55,579 nt of DNA. Origin: Ruminococcus champanellensis 18P13 = JCM 17042 (GTDB taxonomy: Bacteria > Bacillota > Clostridia > Oscillospirales > Ruminococcaceae). Positions within the stretch are counted from its first letter, which is position 1. Each line of letters opens with the position of its first letter. The notes under the pieces were generated by a model. It saw only the letters and a list, made by a program, of their open reading frames with translations, was not told where the DNA came from and did not search any database. Shown piece after piece: positions 34,355-41,339 of the stretch. The DNA lies in contig NC_021039.1 of the NCBI RefSeq assembly GCF_000210095.1, forward strand, positions 9,827 to 65,405. Reading direction: 5' to 3'. A program made the translations under genes and the position numbers.

Positions 34355-35134
34355 ATGATACTGACTGTTGATGTAGGGAATACCAATATTGTACTGAGCG
34401 TGTACGACCAGGAGCAGCGTTTGTTCACATCCCGTATGGCAACACAAGCTTCCAAAATGGAGGATGAGTATGCTGTGGATATGATGAACCTGTTCCGGCT
34501 GTACGGCTGCGAGTCCGCATCCTTCGAGGGTGCGATTCTTTCGACAGTGGTTCCCCAGTTGGTGGGCGTGCTGCGCCGTGCCATTGACCGGGTGTGCAGC
34601 TGTCGGGTTTATGTGGTTTCCTCCGGCATCAAAACCGGTCTGAATATCAAGCTGGACAATCCCGGCGTAGTGGGGGCGGATCTGGTCTGCGGTGCGGTAG
34701 CTGCCAAGCGGCGCTATCCCATGCCCTGTATCATTTTTGATCTGGGCACTGCCACAACCATTTCTGCGCTGGATGCAAGCGGTGCGTTTCTGGGGGGCTC
34801 TATTTTCCCCGGCGTGCAGGTATCTCTGCATGCCCTTTCTACAGCCACTGCACAGCTGCCCCACATTGATCCGGATGCATTCCACGACGTGATCATCGGC
34901 ACGAATACAATTGATTCGATGCGCTCCGGTGTGATCCTTGGCAATGCTTCCATGATGGACGGTATGATCGAACGGTACCGCAGCGTGCTGGGACAGGAGG
35001 CAACCGTGGTTGCCACCGGCGGCATGGCGGAGCTGATTCTGCCCTATTGCAAAACAGAGGGCATCGTACTGGACACGGATCTGCTGTCCGACGGGTTGTA
35101 TATGCTCTACAAACTGAATTCCAAGTCCGAATAA
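34355..35134 (+). CDS. coaX: Type III pantothenate kinase
   Basis: 259 residues. It phosphorylates pantothenate, the first step of CoA synthesis. ATP motif MILTVDVGNTNIVLSVYD at the N terminus; substrate region NPGVVGADLVCGAVAAKRRY; second phosphate motif IIFDLGTATTISALDASGAF; ATVVATGGMAELI near the end. GGAGGGTGAAACC precedes the ATG. It shares a transcript with an ECF S component, suggesting that the partner imports pantothenate. Confidence 0.95.
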   Translation: MILTVDVGNTNIVLSVYDQEQRLFTSRMATQASKMEDEYAVDMMNLFRLYGCESASFEGAILSTVVPQLVGVLRRAIDRVCSCRVYVVSSGIKTGLNIKLDNPGVVGADLVCGAVAAKRRYPMPCIIFDLGTATTISALDASGAFLGGSIFPGVQVSLHALSTATAQLPHIDPDAFHDVIIGTNTIDSMRSGVILGNASMMDGMIERYRSVLGQEATVVATGGMAELILPYCKTEGIVLDTDLLSDGLYMLYKLNSKSE

Positions 35135-35179
35135 TACGCTGCACCCATACAGATGGGGCGGCAGTAGGAGGAATTTGAA

Positions 35180-35797
35180 ATGGAAGAAACAATCAAGAAC
35201 TCCGGCGCACAAAAGCTGGACGTAAAGCGGCTCACAGTGCTGGCGATGCTGGCGGCGGTCATCGTGCTGATGGCGTTTACACCCATCGGCTACCTGAAGG
35301 TGGGGGCAGTGTCCATCACCTTTATCATGATCCCGGTAGTCATCGGCGCCGTGGTCACAGGTCCCAGGGGAGGCGCTCTGCTGGGTGCTGTGTTCGGCAT
35401 CACCAGCTTTATTCAGTGCTTCGGTCTGGACACCTTTGGCACAGCCATGATGAGTATCAATCCGGTGTTCACGTTCCTGCTGTGCATGGTGCCCCGTGTG
35501 CTGATGGGACTGTTGGCAGGGATGATCTACAAGGGCATGTGCAAAGCCACCAAAAACGGCATTCTGCCCTTTGCGGTTTCATGCCTCAGCGGTGCAGTGC
35601 TGAATACGGTCGGGTTCGTTGGTCTGTTTTTGTTGCTGTTTTATAACAGTATTACCGCTTTGCTGGGTACGGATACGGTGGCAGGTGCCATCGGGCTGCT
35701 GGTGACCGGCAATGCGCTGATTGAAGCCGGGGTTTGCCTGGTGCTTGGCACAGCCATTGCCAAGGGTCTGGTACATGTTCTGCCTCGGAATAAGTAA
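35180..35797 (+). CDS. ECF transporter S component, probably for pantothenate
   Basis: 205 residues, six hydrophobic helices (for example LTVLAMLAAVIVLMAFTPIG, ITFIMIPVVIGAVVTGPRGG, GALLGAVFGITSFIQCFG). The AxxxA-like helix 1 and the GPRGGALLGAVFG loop are typical of S components that dock on a shared EcfAA'T module, which is not in this window. The substrate is inferred from co-transcription with coaX (PanT-like). GTAGGAGG lies 9 nt before the ATG. Confidence 0.85.
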   Translation: MEETIKNSGAQKLDVKRLTVLAMLAAVIVLMAFTPIGYLKVGAVSITFIMIPVVIGAVVTGPRGGALLGAVFGITSFIQCFGLDTFGTAMMSINPVFTFLLCMVPRVLMGLLAGMIYKGMCKATKNGILPFAVSCLSGAVLNTVGFVGLFLLLFYNSITALLGTDTVAGAIGLLVTGNALIEAGVCLVLGTAIAKGLVHVLPRNK

Positions 35798-35808
35798 GAC
35801 GTCAGTCG

Positions 35809-35853
35809 AAAAGCTCCGTTCTGCATGGTTTATGCGGAACGGAGCTTTTTTGT
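35809..35853 (+). terminator. Intrinsic terminator after the ECF gene
   Basis: Long stem AAAAGCTCCGTTCTGCAT / ATGCGGAACGGAGCTTTT with one mismatch region, followed by a T run. Confidence 0.92.
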
Positions 35854-36013
35854 TTTCCGGAAAAAATGAGCGGTTTTTGTGCTCTGGCACACAGCATTTC
35901 TTTTGCAGCACAAGAATTATATTGGGCGAAAGCACAGAGAGTAGTAAAGTGCACAATAGAGCCCCATAGATTTTAAGGAAGTTGCATAGAAAATCTAAAA
36001 TTCTGCGAGTGTG

Positions 36014-36042
36014 TTGACAGCAGAAACGCCCTTTGCTATAAT
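36014..36042 (+). promoter_or_regulatory. Perfect-consensus sigma-A promoter of the pyrimidine cluster
   Basis: TTGACA at 36014-36019, 17-nt spacer, TATAAT at 36037-36042. Expected start near A36049. Confidence 0.9.
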
Positions 36043-36061
36043 AAAGCCATAGTAAAAACCA

Positions 36062-36113
36062 AACAGGAGCAACGGCGCTCAAAGATGAATGCCGCTGCTC
36101 CTGTTTTTGTTTT
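36062..36113 (+). terminator. Promoter-proximal terminator (attenuator or end of a short RNA)
   Basis: AACAGGAGCA (36062-36071) pairs with TGCTCCTGTT (36096-36105), extended by CGGC/GCCG, followed by TTTTTGTTTT. It begins only about 13 nt after the predicted transcription start and 77 nt before the ATPase gene, so most transcripts should stop at about 65 nt unless antitermination occurs. Confidence 0.8.
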
Positions 36114-36135
36114 AGGTAGTTCCGCACAAAGCCTG
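36112..36135. repeat. Dispersed short repeat, copy 4 (degenerate)
   Basis: TTAGGTAGTTCCGCACAAAG followed by CCTG; shares the CCGCACAAAG-CC core with the copy at 19189. Confidence 0.4.
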
Positions 36136-36189
36136 TGGGATACTGCCAACGGCGTGAATGCGCCGATCACCGGAAAGGGAGGATGCGTT

Positions 36190-36999
36190 ATGGCAACGAT
36201 GGAGCTTGAAAAAACCCTGCCGTCTGCGGAAAACAACGTGGAGATCATGCTGGATCAGGTGGGTATGGTATATCAGAATGCGGACGGAAAGGATGTGACA
36301 GCCTTGACCAGCGTATCGCTGGATATCCAGAAGGGAGAATTTGTTTCCCTGCTGGGGCCTTCCGGCTGCGGCAAGACCACCCTGCTGCGGATCATTGCAG
36401 ATCTGCTGCAGCCTACCTCCGGCACAGTACAAATTGGCGGGGAAACGCCCCGGGCGGCACGGCTCAAGCAGCGGTACGGCATGGTGTTCCAGAGTGCAGT
36501 GCTGTATGACTGGCGCACCGTCCGGAAAAACGTCATGCTGCCTCTGGAGATCATGAAGGTGCCCAAGGCAGATCGGATCGAGCGGGCGGATAAGATGCTC
36601 AAGCTCGTGGGACTGACGGATTTTGCGGATCATTATCCCCGGCAGCTCAGCGGCGGCATGCAGCAGAGAGTGGGCATTGCAAGAGCCCTGGCGATCCGGC
36701 CGGAGATCCTGTTGATGGACGAGCCCTTTTCCGCATTGGATGAATTTACGAGAGAAAAACTCCATGTGGATCTGCTGCGGATCTGGCGGAAAACCAACAA
36801 GACCATTATTTTCGTAACCCACAACATTCAGGAATCTGTGTTCCTGTCCGACAGGGTATGCGTACTGTCTCCCCATCCGGGGCGGCTGTCCGCAGTGGTG
36901 AATATTGATCTGCCCCGTCCCAGAACCATGGAAATGAAGGAAACACCCGAATTTACCGCCCTGGTGGCAAAGGTCAGAAACAGCTTTGAGGGTGTATAA
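36190..36999 (+). CDS. ABC transporter ATP-binding protein (pyrimidine-type import system)
   Basis: 269 residues. Walker A LLGPSGCGKTTLLRII, Q-loop MVFQSAVLYDW, signature LSGGMQQRVGIARAL, Walker B ILLMDEPFSALDEFTREKL, switch His in FVTHNIQESVFL. It belongs to the nitrate/sulfonate/NMT1-THI5 importer ATPase group (SsuB/TauB/ThiZ-like). Start 36190 has GGGAGG 7 nt upstream; upstream in-frame codons fall in the terminator. It powers the two permeases that follow. Confidence 0.93.
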   Translation: MATMELEKTLPSAENNVEIMLDQVGMVYQNADGKDVTALTSVSLDIQKGEFVSLLGPSGCGKTTLLRIIADLLQPTSGTVQIGGETPRAARLKQRYGMVFQSAVLYDWRTVRKNVMLPLEIMKVPKADRIERADKMLKLVGLTDFADHYPRQLSGGMQQRVGIARALAIRPEILLMDEPFSALDEFTREKLHVDLLRIWRKTNKTIIFVTHNIQESVFLSDRVCVLSPHPGRLSAVVNIDLPRPRTMEMKETPEFTALVAKVRNSFEGV

Positions 37000-37026
37000 C
37001 AAAAACCGATACAGGAAGTGAGGAAT

Positions 37027-37836
37027 ATGAAACGGCTCAAGCGATTTTTCCGCTCCGGCACTATGGTGACTCTGGTGTGGGTGCTGGGCATTGCGGCGAT
37101 CTGGGAAGGCTTTGCGTATTATGTGGCGCAAACCAAGCGGACGCCTTTGAACGTACTGCCTCATCTGTGGCAGATCATCGGTTCCTTTTTCAGCGATAAG
37201 ATGATCACCGGGCAGATGACCATGATACAGCTGATCGGCAACAGCTGTGCGGAGACCCTGTCCCGGGCGGCGATCGGCTTTCTGATCGGCACCGTGCTGG
37301 GGTACCTGCTGGCGCTGCTGATGAATCTGTCGGGGATCGTGGAGAAGATCGCATTCCCGTATCTGATGATCATTCAGATGATCCCGATCCTGGGCATGGC
37401 GCCCATCATTCTGGCAATCACGGGGGATATCAACACGTCCCGGATCGTGATCGCTGCGATTCTGACCTTTTATCCGGTTTCCACCAATACCCTGGCAGGG
37501 TTCAAGGCGGTGGAAAAGGAGAAGCACGAGTTGATGTACAGCTATGCGGCAAGCAAATTCCAGCACTACATCAAGACCATCATTCCCTCCAGCATCCCGT
37601 ATTTCTTTACGGGGCTGAAGATCTCCGCACCCATGGCGATTACGGCATCTATTCTGGTGGATACGCTCCAGGGAGGCAACGGTCTTGGCTGTATGCTTTC
37701 CCAGTCCCTGAAGGGGGGCATGTCCAGACTGGTGTTCTGGGACATTGTTCTCATCAGTGCAGTGATTGGCATTCTGAGCTTTTATCTGATGGGTCTGCTG
37801 GAAAAACTGATTTGTCCGTACAAGCGAAAGAGCTGA
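37027..37836 (+). CDS. ABC transporter permease, first of two
   Basis: 269 residues, about six membrane helices (VTLVWVLGIAAIWEGFAYYV, AAIGFLIGTVLGYLLALLM, LMIIQMIPILGMAPIILAI). The cytoplasmic coupling (EAA) loop is SYAASKFQHYIKTIIPSSIP. BPD_transp_1 family of the SsuC/TauC type. ATG 37027 is 8 nt from AGGAAG; a GTG at 37018 is part of that site. Separated from the ATPase by 27 bp. Confidence 0.92.
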   Translation: MKRLKRFFRSGTMVTLVWVLGIAAIWEGFAYYVAQTKRTPLNVLPHLWQIIGSFFSDKMITGQMTMIQLIGNSCAETLSRAAIGFLIGTVLGYLLALLMNLSGIVEKIAFPYLMIIQMIPILGMAPIILAITGDINTSRIVIAAILTFYPVSTNTLAGFKAVEKEKHELMYSYAASKFQHYIKTIIPSSIPYFFTGLKISAPMAITASILVDTLQGGNGLGCMLSQSLKGGMSRLVFWDIVLISAVIGILSFYLMGLLEKLICPYKRKS

Positions 37837-37849
37837 GGGGGTGGCAGAC

Positions 37850-38653
37850 ATGAAACAATTGAAGCGACTGGCGCACATGGCACCCAATGTGCTTTTGCCC
37901 CTGGGAGTGGCAGTGCTGCTGGTGATCCTCTGGCAGACCCAGGTGCTGCATAAGCTGCTAGGGACGGATACCATCACTCTGCCGCTGCCTACTCGGATCG
38001 GGGAGATCATTTCCCAGAACACCGCCGCCATCGGGCAGCATGTGGAGATTACCTTAACGGTGGCGTTGGGAGGCTTACTGCTGGGATCCCTGCTGGGCTA
38101 CGGCATCGCAGTGATCGCAACCATCTTTCCCAAATGGGGTGCGGGGGGATTGACCATCGTCTCCGCCTTCAACGCCATTCCCATTGTGGCATTGGCACCG
38201 GTCATCAACAACTGGACCCGGGATTTCAGCAATGACGTCAGCACACGAAGCACCTTTGCCAAGATCCTGGTGGTGACAATTTTCTGTACCGCCTCCATGA
38301 GTGTGAATGCCTTCCGGGGGCTGACAGAGCTGAAGCCATTTTCAGAGGATCTGATGAAAACCTATGCAGCAAGGCATACCACCGTGTTTGCAAAGCTGCG
38401 GCTGCCAAACAGTGTGCCCTATGTATTTACGGCACTGAAGGTCAGCGTACCTGCCAGCGTCATCGGTGCACTGGTCAGCGAGTATTTCGCAGAGGATACA
38501 GTAGGCGTAGGCAGACAGATCCGGGAGAACATTGTGAAGGGACAGTATCCCACCGCATGGGCATACATTGCGGTCGCCTGTCTGATCGGAATCAGCATGT
38601 ATGCGATTCTGATGCTGGCAGAGCATTTCATTCTGAAGCGCAGGAAGGGTTAA
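37850..38653 (+). CDS. ABC transporter permease, second of two
   Basis: 267 residues, BPD_transp_1 family, about six helices (NVLLPLGVAVLLVILWQTQV, VALGGLLLGSLLGYGIAVIA, AWAYIAVACLIGISMYAILM). The EAA loop is KTYAARHTTVFAKLRLPNSV. It differs clearly from the first permease, so a heterodimeric channel is expected. GAGGGGG is 8 nt before ATG 37850. Confidence 0.92.
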   Translation: MKQLKRLAHMAPNVLLPLGVAVLLVILWQTQVLHKLLGTDTITLPLPTRIGEIISQNTAAIGQHVEITLTVALGGLLLGSLLGYGIAVIATIFPKWGAGGLTIVSAFNAIPIVALAPVINNWTRDFSNDVSTRSTFAKILVVTIFCTASMSVNAFRGLTELKPFSEDLMKTYAARHTTVFAKLRLPNSVPYVFTALKVSVPASVIGALVSEYFAEDTVGVGRQIRENIVKGQYPTAWAYIAVACLIGISMYAILMLAEHFILKRRKG

Positions 38654-38698
38654 CTTCCCGTGTTATACATACCATAAAAAACAGAAAGGAAGATCATT

Positions 38699-39823
38699 AT
38701 GAAACACAGGAAAACATCTGCATTCGCTTTGGTTGCTGTACTGGCAATGGTACAGCTGACAGCCTGCGGTACGGCACAAAGCAGTGAGTCCGCACCCGGC
38801 AGCGCAGCCACAGGTTCTTCCGCCGCATCTTCCAGTGCAGGCGGCGAGTCCTCCGAGGAGATCATCAAGGCAGCTTCCGCCGCCGGAAAGATCGGCAACT
38901 GGGGGCTTGGAAATGAGTATGAGATCCAGGCATTGCTGACAAAGTACGGGCTGCCCACGGATTATATCACCCAGGACTTTACCATGGATCAGTTTGATTC
39001 AGACGCTGTGACCCTGGCATCCGCCATGACCTACAACGAGCTGGGACTGGTGGTCAACGGCTATGACGGCGGCTATAACTACGGAGACAGCGTAGCGACG
39101 ATCGATATGAACGATGAGGGTGTGGCAATGCTGGAGGACAATCTGTTCTGTTCCAAGGCATTTGCCCAGTCCAACCCCAATACGGTGAAGGCATTTGTAT
39201 CCGCATCCATGAAGGGCTGGTATTACGCCTGCGAGCATCCGGACGAAGCAGCACAGATCGTTTTTGAGGCTGGTTCCTCCGTATCCGCCGATCACCAGGC
39301 GTACATGGCAAAGGAAGTGGCAAAGCTGGTTACCACGGATATGAAGGGCAATACAGTATCTGCCGACAAGGTGGGACAGATGCAGGATGAGGCAATGCAG
39401 CAGACTCTGGATCTGGCAAAGAAGTATATCATTCTGGAGGATGCCTCCGCCAAGGAAAAGCTCCAGTCTCTGACTCTGGACGATATCCGTTCTACGGATT
39501 ATCTCACCTACGACAAGGATAAGGACGGAGCAGTGGAGAAATCCGCCGTGTCCGTACAGCTTAAATGGCTGCCTCAGGCACAGTTTATGGGCTACTATGT
39601 GGCAAAGGCGAAGGGCTATTATGACGAAGTCGGTCTGGATGTGACCATCGTATCCGGCGGCGGCGATATCTCCGAAACAACTGCTGTTTACAACGGTACT
39701 GTGGACTTCGGCGTAACCTGGGTATCCAACCTGATTAACGCTGACGCCGGCGGCATGGATCTGCTGGAGGTGGCGCAGGTTTACCAGCGCTCCGGTCTGG
39801 TACTGGTGTACAAAAAGAAGTAA
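38699..39823 (+). CDS. NMT1/THI5-like substrate-binding lipoprotein with swapped halves (circular permutation)
   Basis: 374 residues. Lipoprotein signal with lipobox LTAC (Cys23), then a Ser/Gly-rich tether to about 60. Residues 63-268 correspond to what is normally the second part of the family (KIGNWGLGNEYEIQALLTKY, ASAMTYNELGLVV, DMNDEGVAMLEDNLF, KGWYYACEHPDEAAQIVF, HQAYMAKEVAKLV). Residues 284-374 are the part that normally comes first (VSVQLKWLPQAQFMGYYVAK, GYYDEVGLDVTIVSGGGD, VDFGVTWVSNLI, VAQVYQRSGLVLVYKKK), and the protein ends there. The frame is intact and the gene sits normally between permease and dihydropyrimidinase, so it is probably functional. It captures the substrate outside the cell, expected to be a pyrimidine or related ring. 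Confidence 0.9.
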   Translation: MKHRKTSAFALVAVLAMVQLTACGTAQSSESAPGSAATGSSAASSSAGGESSEEIIKAASAAGKIGNWGLGNEYEIQALLTKYGLPTDYITQDFTMDQFDSDAVTLASAMTYNELGLVVNGYDGGYNYGDSVATIDMNDEGVAMLEDNLFCSKAFAQSNPNTVKAFVSASMKGWYYACEHPDEAAQIVFEAGSSVSADHQAYMAKEVAKLVTTDMKGNTVSADKVGQMQDEAMQQTLDLAKKYIILEDASAKEKLQSLTLDDIRSTDYLTYDKDKDGAVEKSAVSVQLKWLPQAQFMGYYVAKAKGYYDEVGLDVTIVSGGGDISETTAVYNGTVDFGVTWVSNLINADAGGMDLLEVAQVYQRSGLVLVYKKK

Positions 39824-39853
39824 CCGGAACTCCGTTTTCTCCTTCACAGACAT

Positions 39854-39912
39854 GCCTTTCTTCGGAAAGGCTGTCTGTACAGCGGAATCAAAGTACTGGT
39901 TCCGCTGTACAG
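39854..39912 (+). promoter_or_regulatory. Tandem intercistronic stem-loops after the binding-protein gene
   Basis: First stem GCCTTTC-TTCG-GAAAGGC (39854-39871), a UUCG tetraloop. Second stem CTGTACAGCGGAA (39875-39887) with TTCCGCTGTACAG (39900-39912), 13 perfect pairs. No T tract follows, so mRNA stabilisation or partial termination is more likely than full termination. Confidence 0.7.
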
Positions 39913-39949
39913 GCAAAAACCAATTGCATTGTACAAAGGAGGTACTCAT

Positions 39950-41302
39950 ATGGATCTGATTATTAAAAATGGTACGGTGGTAACCCCGTCCGGCATGTAC
40001 AAGGCGGATGTGGGCGTACAGGACGGAAAGATCGTGGAGATCGCTGCAAGCATCCCCGCAGAAGCCAAAGAGGTGGTGGACGCAGCCGGAAAGCTGGTGC
40101 TGCCCGGTGCCATTGACGGACATACCCACCTGGCAATGCCCTTTGGAGGCACCATTTCCTCAGACGATTATTTTGCCGGAACCCGGGCAGCTGCCTGCGG
40201 CGGTACGACCACTGTGTTTGACTTTGCCATGCAGGATTTCGGTGAGTCCATGGTGGATACTATCAAGCGCCGGGACGCCATGTGTGCGCCGGATGCGGCA
40301 GTGGACTACGGGTTTCATGTGGCAGTGAAGGATGTATCCGGGGGACTGCTGGATACTATGGCGGAGGCAGTGGCATACGGAGTACCCACCTTCAAGGTGT
40401 TCATGGTATATGACTTCGGCGTGGATGACGGCGTGTTCTATCAGGTGCTGGAAAAGGCGAAAAGCTGCAATGCGCTGATCGAGGTGCATGCGGAGAACCG
40501 TGATATCATCGCCGCCCGGACAAAGGAATTCCTGGCGGAGGGCAAGACCGATGCCTGGTATCACTACTTGTCCCGACCGGAATTTGTAGAGGCGGAAGCG
40601 GATATGCGTGCCATTCAGTGGGCAAAGTCGTTGGATGCGCCGTTGTACATTGTGCATCTTGCCAATAAGCAGGGTGTGGAGGCAGTGACAAAGGCACAGC
40701 AGGAGGGCTATGAGATCTACGCAGAAACCTGTCCGCAGTATCTGGAGTTTACCAGTGAGGTGTACAAGCGGCCGGACGGCAGAAACTTTATCTGTTCCCC
40801 GCCCATGAAGGGGGAGGAAAGCCGGCAGGCGCTGTGGAATGCCATCAACACCGGCGTGATCTCCACCCTGGCAACGGATCACTGTCCCTTCCAGAGCTAT
40901 GAGAAGGATTGGGGCAAGGACGACTTCACCAAGGTGCCCAACGGCTGTGCCGGAATCGAGAACATGTATCCCTACATGCTGGCAGCAGCCAATGCCGGAA
41001 AGATTACCTTTGAAAAGGCAGTGGAGCTTTGCGCCGCCAACCCGGCACGGATCTTCGGATGCAAGGACAAGGGTGCAGTGGAAGTGGGGAAGGATGCAGA
41101 TCTTGTGATCTACGACCCGGAGCTGGATTTCACCATTACCAACGACAAAATGCATTCTGACTGCGATCATACCATCTGGGAGGGCGTCAGCCTGCATGGC
41201 TACCCCATCGCAACCTATTCCCGGGGCAGACTGGTGTACCGGGACGGAGAATTTGTCGGAGAACGTGGCTGGGGCAGGTTTGTAAAGCGCAGCCGTATCT
41301 GA
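39950..41302 (+). CDS. hydA: Dihydropyrimidinase (D-hydantoinase)
   Basis: 450 residues, amidohydrolase superfamily. It opens the ring of dihydrouracil to N-carbamoyl-beta-alanine. Metal ligands: HxH in GAIDGHTHLAMPFGG, carboxylated Lys in VPTFKVFMVYDF, His in LIEVHAENRD, His in LYIVHLANKQG, Asp in LATDHCPFQSYEKD. The tail GRFVKRSR is typical of bacterial hydantoinases. AAAGGAGG lies before ATG 39950. Position next to preA and an M20 hydrolase supports the pyrimidine role over other cyclic amides. Confidence 0.95.
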   Translation: MDLIIKNGTVVTPSGMYKADVGVQDGKIVEIAASIPAEAKEVVDAAGKLVLPGAIDGHTHLAMPFGGTISSDDYFAGTRAAACGGTTTVFDFAMQDFGESMVDTIKRRDAMCAPDAAVDYGFHVAVKDVSGGLLDTMAEAVAYGVPTFKVFMVYDFGVDDGVFYQVLEKAKSCNALIEVHAENRDIIAARTKEFLAEGKTDAWYHYLSRPEFVEAEADMRAIQWAKSLDAPLYIVHLANKQGVEAVTKAQQEGYEIYAETCPQYLEFTSEVYKRPDGRNFICSPPMKGEESRQALWNAINTGVISTLATDHCPFQSYEKDWGKDDFTKVPNGCAGIENMYPYMLAAANAGKITFEKAVELCAANPARIFGCKDKGAVEVGKDADLVIYDPELDFTITNDKMHSDCDHTIWEGVSLHGYPIATYSRGRLVYRDGEFVGERGWGRFVKRSRI

Positions 41303-41339
41303 CCGATATAATCAATCAAACGGAAAGGAGAGGAGCTCC

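Larger units (their letters stand above)
35798..36189. other. Control region of the pyrimidine cluster
   Basis: 392 bp. After the ECF terminator is an AT-rich stretch (35860-36010) in which I see no gene or recognised aptamer. Then come a consensus promoter, a promoter-proximal terminator, a degenerate dispersed repeat (36112-36135), a small CGGCG/CGCCG hairpin near 36150-36165 and the ATPase ribosome binding site. Confidence 0.55.

Noticed and set aside
35860-36013. Possible riboswitch before the ABC transporter (purine, TPP or PreQ1 type)
   Set aside because: It lies upstream of the mapped consensus promoter, and I recognise no conserved aptamer core.
36112-38031. Long minus-strand open frame opposite the ABC transporter genes
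   Set aside because: Shadow of three recognisable transporter genes with their own ribosome binding sites.
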